This document shows positions 49,665-61,789 of a stretch of DNA of 64,000 nt, piece after piece. This DNA is from Pterobdella sp. o SKG-2022. Taxonomy: Eukaryota; Annelida; Clitellata; Hirudinida; Piscicolidae. Within the stretch, counting starts at the first letter, position 1, and each line of letters begins with the position of its first letter. The position numbers and the translations under genes were made by a program. The DNA lies in the NCBI GenBank assembly GCA_964035795.1, contig OZ038321.1, positions 22,198,283-22,262,282 on the forward strand, read 5' to 3'. The notes under the pieces were generated by a model. That model saw only the letters and a list, made by a program, of their open reading frames with translations. It did no database searches and was not told the DNA's origin.

Positions 49665-49745
49665 CATAGCTCATAATACTCAGAGGTCTAGAAACTCTTG
49701 AAGTTAAGGCTACAATAATCATACTCGTATTTGATTTGATTTCTT
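49665..49745. repeat. Dispersed repeat D, copy 2
   Basis: Same-orientation partner of 25795-25875, with the TCATAATACTCAG, GGTCTAGAAAC and AATCATACTCGT blocks. Confidence 0.7.
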
Positions 49746-49910
49746 AAATATTTTTGTTTCCCGAGTTGTTGTCGTACCAATGAGTGATGTCGTCGCAAGT
49801 TTTAACTTTAAATCAAACAAGATATAAAAAGCTACTAGAAAAATACAACTTAACAATTGTATGTCGTTGAAAATTGTTTAAAATTTTCATCAGTTAACAA
49901 ACTATTCAAG

Positions 49911-50129
49911 AAAAATATTTGCGGTTGTATAACTGATTCTCCAGCTGTTGTCCCCATTAAAACCTCCATCATCTTTGGTATAAAGCAAAAAATTATGCAG
50001 TCTTTATTTTCAAAAACTACAAAATCAGTTTTTTAAAATAATTTAACTTCATCAATTATCTTCGAAATTTTAAAAATGGTCCACTGTGTAACTCTGAGAG
50101 AAAAGAACTGAGTTGAACTGATAAACCTG
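49911..50129 (-). pseudogene. SLC28 relic exons, downstream copy
   Basis: Two minus-strand blocks in the correct gene order. 50059-50129 can be read FISSTQFFSLRVTQWTI and resembles functional exon 54632-54721. 49911-49972 reads MMEVLMGTTAGESV before a frameshift and resembles exon 54260-54331. The other exons were not found. Looks like the decayed remainder of a tandem SLC28 copy 3' of the live gene. Confidence 0.75.
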
Positions 50130-50598
50130 GTTAAAGATTAAATAAACTAGCCTATTAACAAAGAACGTTTTTATCAAACACTTTTATCAACTGAATAATA
50201 ACACAAAGCTTTTCGTAAGTTGAAGTCACATTATCAAGTATACAAATTGAAGGGTTAGGTGACTTCTACATTAGTGTTAAGTATAAGAGTTTTTAAGAAT
50301 GTTAATATGAAAAATAAAAAAAAAACAGTGTTTATTTTATTTTTTCTTATAAAAATAAGCTTCTTAATTCGCTAATCATATCATCATCAGATAAGTGATA
50401 TCTTTATCTTCTTGAGTTAGCTAATAATGTTATTCTCAGTTTAGTTTCAATAGAAAAAATACACTAAACGCTGTGTTTTCTGTTTCATTAAATTCATTAA
50501 GACAATATCATACTGCGTGATTTACACTTAATTCTTATTAAATACCAATTCAGAACCAATAACTTTCTAAAAATGAATAAGTGAAATAAATCTTTTTG

Positions 50599-53500
50599 TC
50601 ACTCTTGGCAGAACAGCCCTGAGTGATGAATTTTTTGTTATTTAATCATCATCTGCAATTTTTTATTTCAAAACTCTTAATTAAATAAAATTAATTATCG
50701 CAAAAACTGGGTTGCTAAAACAATTCAAAATTTTACTCTGTAAATTAAGTTCAAAAAAGAATTAGTACCTGCGATACAAGCTGTAAGGAAGCAAACTATA
50801 TTCCCTAAAAACATACATCTCAGTGCCAGTTTGGTGAAAGCGGCCTTTCTATTTGGGACCATTGAAATTAAAGCTCCCATGTGGATTCCGACTGCTGAGA
50901 AGTTTGAAAAGCCACATAATGCATAAGTTGCAATCACTGTAGACCTTTTCTGCAAAATTATCAAAAGTATCGTTCTTAAAATAAAATATTTTTTGGTTGA
51001 GTAGAATGCGTGTCTCAAAAACCCTATTGTTAGTTGGGCTGAAGATTCGTTCTTGTTAAGGGAAGATTATGTCGGGAAAATCAAATGTTGAAAAAAAGCT
51101 CCTTTCAGTTTTCGCTTTTGCGGTTTAAAAAATTGGAAAAGAGCTTCCAACTTTATCTGAGAGAAAAACGCAGTAACATAAAAAGCATTGCTAATTACTT
51201 TTACCAATGTGTGCGATGAATCTTTAGTCTTCTTAAGAAAAATTTATAGTTTGCAATCGTCAAAGACGCAAAAAAGCTTTTTTAGAGTTTTGAAAACCAA
51301 AATAGAAGTTCAAAGTACGAGAGAATCATGTTCATAGTAAAGAGAGAAACGTGTCACTGTAGAGATATGCAAATACAGAATATGTTTCAAGTATAATCAA
51401 CATCAAATAATGAGCAATCACTGGAATGCTGACGACACTATCAAATCAAACTGTTGAATTGAATAAAAAAGCCAGAACATTCATAGTTTCGTGACAACAA
51501 GAAACCGTTGATAAAAAGTTCCCAGTTTTTAATCAATACATCTAATAAATAATTACGTGAGTGCAAATCGAGATAAAAATTAGATCAACTACCATTTAAG
51601 CAATGTAAAGTAGGAGCAATTAACTATGAAAGATGTTGAAACGCATATCATTATCAAAAAAAGTGAAAAAATATTATTGTTTAATTTCAGTTTGAAAAAG
51701 GTTTTGAAAAATCAGTCATAACAGCTAAAATTATGTTCAATCAAAAAATTATTTTCCTTGTCAGAACATTGCTTTTCGCTGCTTAAATGCATCAAGTGCG
51801 CAAAACATTGGTAACCAAAATAATTTTCTAAAATTTTTGAAACGATCATTACTCAACAAACCATGAGTATTCCATTGATGAGTGTAGCAGTAGCATTAGA
51901 AGTAGCGTTGTGAAGGACTATATCATTGCCAAAACTGGTGTATGACCAAGTTCCGTTTGAAGCTAAATGAGCGTCAAAACGCTTATTATTTGTTATTAAT
52001 GCTCCTAAATATTGATAAGCTATGATTTCTTTCAAAAATATTTTAACTCCGATCAATTCTGAAACTTTTCTGCAGTCTTCTATAGGTACACCCATGATTA
52101 AAGCAAAAGGCCAGAAAAAATAGGAGCACAAAAACTGCATAAATTATTGAATAGAATTTACACTTATAAACCTTTTGTAGAATTGAATGTTGAGATGAAG
52201 AAATCATTATAAAAAAGAAAAAATATTCCAAAAAAACATATTTAGTTGTAGTAACTTGATAAATTTTTCATTATAAAAAACCTTAAAATCAATAGGAACA
52301 GGAGAACCAGCTCGTTCACCAAACCAGATTAAGGTATGATTGAGGAACTCTATAAGAGGCATGAAAGCTATAACGTGTACTGCAATGCTCACTATGAGAG
52401 GAACACTAGAAACAGCCCCTGATGAAACTGCTTCTACAAGACTTTTGTCGGGACTTTATTGTTTCATTTTCAAATATATCATAAATCATGAGTTTATAAT
52501 GAAAGATATAATGAAATATTAAATTCAAGAAAATTTATTACTTCATATGCAAAGCTTTTCACATTTAAAAAATATAACTATATTGTTAAGAGGAATACAT
52601 TTACATCAAAAAATTTTTAATTTTCACCTGAGACCCATTACTTTTGTAACATCTTTAGTCTGAGTTTTCGACTTTTTGGTTTCAGGAAAAGATATTTTTG
52701 AAATAACGAGAGCAGCAGGTGCTGATATTACAGAAGCTGATATTAAATGGTTTGCCGGAACCTGCAAATGTTAGAATCACATAAAATTTTTTTACTTCAT
52801 AATGAAGTTTCAACTCTTTATTTCTATATCTTCAAAATTTTTCATCAATGGAAACAAACTTATTATATAATTTAGTATCGCCCGCATTAAACTGTCTTGT
52901 GAGTTGTTTCGTTAAAAAGCATTGATAAAAAACATTGTGGGTTTGAATTTCACGCTAGAAAAAAGCGCTAGGGTATAAACAATGCTATTTGGAGTGCTAC
53001 TATCTTGTGGCATAGGAAAAGTGATAAAAAACCCCGTGTACGAAAATTTCGATTTATACGGGACCAAGTGAAATTCAACTGGAATATACGAAAAGTTTTC
53101 ACGCTGTTTCTAGTGAAGCTTTCATTCTAAGTGCTTGTAAATCACCATCACAGAAAGCTTCAATGTTTTATGCTAAACATCTAATGTTTGCCATAGGAAA
53201 ACCGATACTTGAATGATGGCTTGAAAAATTTTTATCAGGTATACGTAATTATAAAAGCAGACTTAAACTCTTGTACATGCATATTTAGTAATAAATTTTG
53301 CTTGACTCAAGGTAAGGAATTTCATTGTATATATTATCTACACAGTGTCGCACAAGCGTAGAAGTCTCCATGCTCATTGTTTCAACAATGAGAGTAATAA
53401 AGGTTTTTAAAAATCACTCACTCCAAATAAAATAAAAGCAGCCAAAATAACTCCTGCTACAGTTGAAAACCCTCCAACCATAACTGCATGGATTTCTGAC

Positions 53501-56500
53501 ATTGTCATTTCAGCTATCACAGGTTTGAGTAGAATAGAAATTTCAACCTGTGATGTGTGTTTTTTTTTAAATTTCATATTTTACTAGTATTTGTTAGTAT
53601 TTTTACGTAAGAAATTATGTTTTTTTTCTTGAATTTTAAAATCCTGTTTTAAGATTTCTTTAGCTTAGGTTTACCCATAAGTGAAAAGACTCTCGATTGT
53701 TCTAAAAACTTGCAACAAATCCATATTCATTATATTATTCTTATGGGTGTTTCTTATAAATACAACATTTTTGTTATTATTTAACTTCTTAGAAATATCT
53801 CAATTTACTTATAAATAATAATTAACAATTTTTAACGCCGATTTATGGAAGAACTTTAGTAAATTTACTGAACAAAAATACAGCTATAATTTTCCATAAG
53901 TTTAGCCCTATCTTAAAATTTTTATTAGGCTAAACTTATCGAAAATCATAGCTGTTTTTTTTTCCCAATAAATTCACTAAATTTCTTCCATAAATCGACG
54001 TAAAAAATTGTTGAATATTGTTGTTATCAGTTCTTCAATTTTTCTGCTCGTGCCTTAATTTTTTGTCGTTTTTCAAAAATTTCATTTTAAATATTTTTTA
54101 TCAATATTAGAAACTTTATTCAAAAAATTTTCAATTCTATTTTCATAGTTTTAGCAAATTTTTTTTCTTCATCCCTTTGTGCAATTCGTATAGATAAGGT
54201 GAATAATATTACTGTAGATTTGCAGATATTATGAAGCAATGCAAATTTTCACATAAAACCTGTCCGAGAAAAATATTGGCAACAGAACTGACTGATTCTC
54301 CGGATGTTGTTTCCATTGAAATATCCATTACCTTAGATAGATAATTATTTAAAGCATTTTGGACCATTGAAGGATCACATGTACGATACAAATGAATACT
54401 ATGACATGGGGCTCATTATAAAAAATTAAATATTTAAAAAATTAATTTGGATAATTGAAAATAACGCAAAATTTTATGTGAAAAAATCATAGTAAAACTT
54501 ATGAAAAAAAATTTGAAATTGTCTCTTCTATTAAAAACAACTCTGATAGTTTAATTTATTCAAAGAAATTTTAATTTTAATTTCAAAAAAGTATTTGATC
54601 TGTAAAAATAATTTATTGATTTTTCAAATACCTTTGAGATTTTTATGATCACCCACTGTGTAACGCCGAGGTAATAAAGAATTGAAAGTGATGAGCTGAT
54701 GAAGACAACTAGAGGAAAAATCTTTAAACAATTCATATTTAGAATTCACATTTTGAAGGCTAATTATTCATAATTTGAAAAATTTATTTTCAAAAATTTT
54801 TTTTATATCTTTTTAAAATACAGATTAGTAGAATTAGTATTTAGATATGTTTCCGCAAGCATTCTGAGAAAATAATAATAATAATCTCGAAGTATATTAT
54901 AGTGATGTTTAACCCGGGGAGTTTTAAGATCACTAATGCTTTAAAAACTAAAGTTTGTTTCTATTAAAAAATGAACATTTAAATATGAAATTATTTCTAC
55001 TTTGATTAGTTTTTTTATTTCAAAAATTTTTCGCCTAAGCACAACTTTCTCTTCTTTCAAACCTGTTCATACCACTTCAACCTACCTATTTTTATAAAAT
55101 TTTATATGAAGTATTTATCACAAAACATACACCCAATTTTTCAAATTTCAAAAAATTCACTTCGAATACTATAAACTAATAATTGAAACAAAACTCCATC
55201 AGTATGGAAGCAAACACCGTATTCATTCAAAGAAATTAACTAAGCTTCAAGTGAGAACCTTTCACATTATGAAGTGGTAAAGTGAATATTATTGAAAAAA
55301 GTTGAATACATATTATGTTTTGTTTCAGGATATATTTCATATATATATTTCATAGGATATGTTAGGATATATATCATTAGGATATACTTCATGAAGTTTA
55401 CCAAACATTTTTCAAAAGTATAAAGAGATAAATGCAAGAGCTTGTAGAGAGTTATCATCAAAACAATTTTTGTTTCTGGTTACAAATCATTAAACTACAT
55501 AGAATATTTTGTAGTACAACCTTGAAGACCAAGAGATGCTCAGCAAATGAAGGCCCGAAAACGAATTTGCAACTCACGTCAACGTAAGCAAAATATTCAT
55601 CAAGCCTGTCTCCTATCCATTTGAAAATCATGGTACCTACATTCCACCTTAAGATGAACATTGCTAAGGCAGCTTGAAGTCCAAAGCCCCATGCCACTGT
55701 TCTCCATTTGATCTTGAAGTTTTTATGAGTAAAAGACAAAGATATTTGGTCAATACTCAATTTCAAATAATTTTTATAATTTTTTGGCAAATATTTTTTT
55801 TATTGTCATTTTTAGCATACAAATTTTTATAAAATTTATTTATGGTTTTTGAATAATTATATTTGATCTCAAAACTAAAAAAATGTATAATCAGCCCTGT
55901 TGAGGTTTTATCGTATTTTGATAAAAAATTCAAAAACTGAATTTTCAAATGAAATTTACTCACAACCTTCAAAATTCATTTTAGCTATCAATTTAAAAAG
56001 AAAGACTAATGGCTTGCAATGTTTTTTTGCCAAAATTTCACCTCAATGTTACGTGAGTTGAAGTTATAGAACAAAATTTCGTATAAATATTTTAATCACT
56101 GTAAAATGTGAAAAAACATATTTTTGTATGACTGAATTTCATAACTAAATTTTGAGACTTTTGAAAAACGTTAAGATTGTTATTTATGTAGTTTACTTAT
56201 ATAACTATTTTTTAAGTGATAACTGGTGTTAAATACATTTAAAAGTTGCGTAAATGGTTATGAAACCTTTGACGGGTGAGCTGAAGTGATGAAGCATAAA
56301 AAGACATAAATTACTATGCCGCTAAATGAAACCAGGTTATATGGCGATGTTCTTTGCGTTGCCAAATCGTATATAATCATTGCAACAAAGGCAAGAAATA
56401 TGCACGATAGACAAAACCTGTTAATGAATGATTTTTTTTATATTTGAGGTTCAGTAAGCTTGATAACCACTGTTTTTCAGTTCTATCTTACAATTTTTAA

Positions 56501-58060
56501 GCTACAGCTTACTCGCTTTTAATTTTTGTCTGACTGAATGACTAAAAACACAACCTCATGAGTGTCGAATATAATATTTTATCGATTAATATTTGGAAAA
56601 AAGTTTATCATGTTTTATACTTTTTTGAATGAAATTTTTAAAACTCACGTATTTGCTTTCTCAGAGTGTCGATTCATGATTTTAACTATGGGATAAAATC
56701 TTTTGTTGAGAGTTTTTCCAAACTCATTACTGATTTTCCTTGCTGATATCAAATATATAGCAAAACAGGTAACCCACAAAAGTCTGATGGAACCTATTAA
56801 AATTTTTTCACGTCAAATTATTTAGTATAAAATTTATTTAACTTATTAATTTTTTACCTCAAAAGTAAGACATTTTAAAAATAGATTTAAAGAAAAAGCT
56901 ATAAAATCGATAATTTTGGCCTTATCATGAAACATTAACGAAAAAGTTGATTTAGTAACTATGATTATAAAGCAATAAAAACAAAGAATATTTTAGACTA
57001 GTCTTCGAACTTATTGAAAGGTATAGATTTTTCTCTGAATAAATGTATTTCAAAAAACTTTTATTTTCGATGTTAAAAATTCATAAAATTTATTGGAAAT
57101 TTTTTTGAATTTTTCATTTTAAATGAAAAAAATTTAGTTTTTTAATAATTAGAATAAGTTGCATTTGTTTTTTTATTAGTCAACTGAGAATACGGTTGTT
57201 CACAAGCCGTGTCTAAAAAATACTTTTCCAATTATTTAGAGCAAAAGACTGTTTGAGCTAAGCACATTTTATCAATTTTTCGCATGTTGTACATCAAATT
57301 GCTTCAAGTCATATCTCACTCTGCGTTGAACCTAGTGCTTTTAAATTTGATGTTTGACGTCTTTATTACCAAGTTAAACTGGTCGACAACCTTTAGAGTT
57401 ATATTCTCCTCTTATAGAAACTATTCTTCAAAAGACTGCTCACGAACCCTTTTATCAGCTATATTCCATCAAACTAGGTTTTCAAAAAAAGTTAGTTATT
57501 AGCAAAAACAAGCCATCTAGGACCTTAACAACCCGATGCTGAATATAAATTATTTTTTTTGTTTATACAAAAACTTCAAACTTGTTTTAAAAAATTGCAA
57601 AAGGAAAGACTAAAGGCTTGAAAAATGAAAAGTGCTGGTTCAGCAAATGACACAATGGCAAACGCATGACAACCAGTGTTAAGTTAGTTTTATAGTAAGC
57701 ACCAACTTCATGATTGCATATGTTATCAACTAAATATGAATTTATGGTATGTTTTCATCAATTTTATAATATTTAATTCTCACCTTCATCTCCAAAACGG
57801 TAGATCATACAATAAATAAAGTAAGCTGAATAAAGAAGAAGCAATATAAGTAAAAGGATTCTCTTCAAGAGAGTCCCATGACGATTCAAAACTCCTTTCA
57901 TCGTCGTCTGCGCATGAGAAACACGGAGCAAGCAACCAGTTTCTCCAACATCATCAGCGTCTTCAAACTCGGCCTCGATGTCTTCCACTGTAGGTTCACG
58001 CTTTTTCAATTGAACGATCATGTTTTCTTCGTCCGATTCAGTGTTGACTTCGGAGTTTCC
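50599..58060 (-). CDS. SLC28A3: SLC28 concentrative nucleoside transporter
   Basis: Twelve exons in consistent phase: 57784-58060, 56649-56793, 56267-56417, 55521-55712, 54632-54721, 54260-54331, 53422-53547, 52628-52761, 52282-52441, 51862-52134, 50769-50949 and 50599-50618 (stop), up to 606 residues. The N-terminal acidic cytosolic region (VEDIEAEFEDADD) precedes the first membrane helix. Family blocks: WRTVAWGFGLQAALAMFILR, YYLGVTQWVI, SGESVSSVANIFLGQ, HAVMVGGFSTVAGVILAAFI, NHLISASVISAPAALV, EFLNHTLIWFGER, FFWPFALIMGVP and IATYALCGFSNF. Family knowledge: CNTs import nucleosides with sodium or protons across the plasma membrane. The first exon starts at a possible acceptor; either MIVQL at 58021 is the start or an upstream first exon exists. 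A3 is only the best-known relative. Confidence 0.92.
53850..54010. repeat. MITE-A, two-armed inverted copy (SLC28 intron)
   Basis: Arms ATTTATGGAAGAA...AAATTTACTGAAC...TCCATAAGTTTAGCCCTATC and its reverse complement GGCTAAACTTATCG...CCATAAAT, with a short spacer. Contains the family core GATAAGNNTAAACTTATC. Confidence 0.8.
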
Positions 58061-60318
58061 CTATGGTAATGTATGTATGTGAAAAAAATTTTAATGCAAA
58101 CTTATAGTTAAATAGTATTTGTATTTTAGCAAAAAGATTTACACATTTAACAGTAGACTTTTGGAAAAAACGTTTGAAACTATCAAATTTAAAATTTTAC
58201 TTTAGCTTCAAGACACATAAATGTGAGCGAAGAGAGAAATATTCATCATTCTCATTTTTGTGGGTTTAAAAAACCATATTTACTAAAATATTCAATGAAG
58301 AAATAATATTCAATCAAAAAGCTGCTCATCATTAGGTGATCTGAGAATGAATGATTCCAAGTAAATTATATTCTTTATAGCTTTTTACGATTCATAACTG
58401 CATTTCCAATAATCTTCATTTGTATTAAATGTTCATGGCGGATTCCAGAGTGGGTGACCACAAGTCCAAGTGTGAAACATCAAAGCTTGTGATTAAATAG
58501 AATGGAATATGTGCACGTTAACGAGATATTTGATGAATAAAAGCTTTCATTACAGCATACACCTTATTTTATTGAGTTTTTTTGACATTATATGATACTA
58601 TAATCACTTATGTTGGATACTTTTTTTGATTGAATAAACTTAAGAATTATAAGAAAAAATATAATACTATATAAAAAATTCCTAAATGATTTTATATCAA
58701 TCTTTCATGATAAGGTTTTACTTATAGAAAATTAATTTTTCAAATGAATTGTATCAGTAAGAAAGTTCATTCTTGATTAATAAAACAAAATTTTGTTATT
58801 CATAAAAAAGTTTTTAGACGATGAGAAAAAGATTTTCAAAGTTGAGAAACCACAATCGGTGTAGTATCATGGGAGATTGTCAAATTTTGAAGCCAACAAA
58901 CACAAAGTATTTGTTTTAAAAAAGACAAACTTTTCGTAAGGCTACCTTACATTATCAAGTCTTGTCTTTCGAAAAGCTTCTTGTCTTTTTGAAATAAATA
59001 CTTTGTGTTTTTTAACCTTACAACTTGATTTATACTTCATCATGAAGAGGTTTGAGTGTTCATTATATGAGTAAATTTTCAAAAGATTTATACGAATACT
59101 GAATTCTTAAACACATTTTGAATATTATTATTTGGATGCCCAAAAAGTTGTTTGCTCCTATTACAGGATTCGACATGTTGAACCATTTGTTACCATTAGT
59201 AATTTTATTTGCCAATATTGAAAATATTCATAGCTTAAATAATATTTTCCGAATCAAATATAAATATATTTGATTTTTATTTTGTATATTTGAACTGACC
59301 TTATTGTTTTTCACGTTTGAGCACTTTTTTGATTCAAAATCAACGCATTCATTTTCTATGACCATTTTCAACATTATATCACGATAATAAGCTGTCATAA
59401 GAGGGAAAAAACTTTCTTTGTATTCTACATCTGCATTTATATGTCATAAAAGCTATTGAACAAATCGATTTAGAATTGAAATTTTATCTAAAAATATTTC
59501 GATTAATTTATCACTTTATATAGCTCACTACTTTTGATTCAGTATAATTTGAACCTTTTATTTAAAAATTTCATTGACATTATATAAAGTATTTAGTAGT
59601 TTCTTCACATTTGCGTAAAAATCGATTATTGAAACATGTTGACAATTTTATAATATTTCAAAAAAACAATTCACGGATGAATGAACGTTTTAAATTAAAA
59701 TAATGTTAGCAATTTATCACTTTAGAAGTTCATTAACTTCTGATGTTTACTTTTGTAAAACTTCAGTTTATTGCTCGAAAAACTCAACGATGAAATGAGG
59801 AATTTGCTTTCTTTATAAAAGCGTGAAAACTGGTTTTTGAAAATTTTACTCAACCCGAATCATGGTAAAAAAATTTTTTAAGTATGTGAAATAACTAAGC
59901 TGTTCCAAATAACCCAACTGATACTAATTAATGCTTTATGATAAATGTTTGATGCTTTGCTTAATTAAAAATAATTTAATATTGAAATGATGAGAAATTT
60001 AAAAATGGCCATTCTACTCCTGGAAAAACAATCTTGAAACATAATTATTGAATAAACTATTAATCGCTGGCAAAATTTGAATTTGTCGGAACTACTTACA
60101 ATGTACTTTTTCATGAATTTTTTTTTGAAAATTCAATTTCTACCTGGTGTATTTTGTTAAAAATGAAAAAATAAAAAATAAGCAAATTTGATGTCTTTGG
60201 TTCATGATATTCAATTATTAAAAATCTATAGTAGAGCTTCCTTAAAAGAACATTTTTCACTAAAACCTATGATAAATTTGTTTATAACAAAGCAAAATTC
60301 AACAAATAAACAACCCAC
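58061..60318. other. Region upstream of SLC28
   Basis: No ORF with coding character. Contains a MITE-A fragment (58700-58780) and a palindromic MITE-B (58885-59020). May hold the SLC28 promoter and a non-coding or short first exon that I could not identify. Confidence 0.5.
58885..59020. repeat. MITE-B palindromic copy upstream of SLC28
   Basis: AACAAACACAAAGTATTTG faces its inverted partner AAATACTTTGTGTTTTTTA; the inner region has CTTTTCGTAAG and ACATTATCAAGTC followed by CGAAAAGC. Confidence 0.8.
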
Positions 60319-61560
60319 CACAAATACTCCATCGATGAGTGTAGCAGTAGCATTAGAAGTAGCGTTGTGAAGGACTATATCATTGCCAAAATTGGTGTAT
60401 GACCAAGTTCCGTTTGAAGCTAAATGAGCGTCAAAACGCTTATTATTTGTTATTAATGCTCCTAAATATTGATAAGCTATGATTTCTTTCAAAAATATTT
60501 TAACTCCGATCAATTCTGAAACTTTTCTGCAGTCTTCTATAGGTACACCCATGATTAAAGCAAAAGGCCAGAAAAAATAGGAGCACAAAAACTTTATCAA
60601 GCATAAAATTGAATTTATATTCATATTTTTTTTATATAATTAAAGAAAAAAGTTATTGGGATTTTTCAAACTAAAAAAACTACAAAATTTATTACAAGTT
60701 GAGTAATCGAATATTAGCCGTGCGTAAACTGTTTCAAACAACCTTAAAAGTAATAGACACGGGAGAACCAGCCCGTTCACCAAACCAGATTAAGGTATGA
60801 TTCAAAAACTCAAGTTAAGCTCTGAGAGCTAAAGTAATTCTGATCTTTTGATCGGTGCATTTGGAATTATTTTACGGTGTTTTTTAGAATTTTTTTTTGC
60901 TCTCATCATAAATGAAACACAGAACTAGTTGGTAAAGCAGAGGTTCTTAGAAAAAAATTTCAACATCGTATAAAATGTATACAAATGAATGTAAATTTTT
61001 CAAAACTTTGAACTTATCCAAGAGAAATGTTTTCAGCAGAATTGACCGACTCTCCAGCTGTAGTTCCGATCAAAATCTCCATCACCTCGGAAGTTTATAT
61101 ATTCAGTGCATCACGATCTCAAAAACTTTTCATATATAAACGTCTTCAACAAAAAACTTTTTTATATCTATAATGTTGAAAACAAAGAAGTTTTCTTCCA
61201 AAACGGAATGTATTAAAAAAAGAAAAAAAATTCAAGTGAAAGTTCGAACAAGAAATATAGATTTTTGTTCAATTTCATTTATTCAGTTTGTAAAAGCTTT
61301 TGAAATCTTCAGTGACCCTGTCGTATAACGCCGAGGTAAAAAAAAATTGAAATTGTTAAGCTGATGAACACAATAAGAAGCAGAACCTTTTGAAAAATTT
61401 ATATAATAATAAATAATTTGAAGTAATGTTGATTGAAATCTGCTAGAAGTTACAGATCTAGACGTTTTTTGGAGTTGAAAATGAATAACTTACTACCAAA
61501 GCAGATCAAGGTATTGTTCAAAAACTCGAGAAGCGAGCTGAATGCTATATGTAGCAGCCA
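60319..61560 (-). pseudogene. SLC28 relic exons, upstream copies
   Basis: Five minus-strand blocks resemble live SLC28 exons. 61490-61560 (SLLEFLNNTLICFGS), 61312-61385 (FISLTISIFFYLGV, then frame lost), 61016-61085 (GTTAGESVNSAENISLG, then TAA where the donor should be), 60743-60835 (in-frame TAA before LEFLNHTLIWFGERAGSP) and 60319-60591, a full 273-bp open exon nearly identical to live exon 51862-52134 with good splice sites on both sides. The EFLNxTLIxFG exon occurs twice, so at least two tandem copies are represented. Missing exons and stops make a product unlikely. Confidence 0.85.
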
Positions 61561-61789
61561 CCTTATATGAAAATAAATTTAACGAAATAGTAATTCTAAT
61601 ATAAAACATTATCAAAAGTTTAAATATGATGAAAATTCTACAGAAGATTAAAAGGAGATTAAAGTTTTCAAAATAAATTTCATATATGATAAAATAAAAC
61701 ACTTGTTTCAAACTGAGGTACATAGCTTTTCATTTTATAAAAAATTATCAGCGGAAAATTTTATAAATTTTTTGCAAACGTCAAACAGT

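Larger units (their letters stand above)
49144..50598. other. Spacer with tRNA gene, repeat D copy 2 and SLC28 relic exons
   Basis: Holds the tRNA-Lys, repeat D copy 2 at 49665-49745, two broken SLC28 exons at 49911-50129, and a MITE-B fragment near 50160-50250. No other gene seen. Confidence 0.6.
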
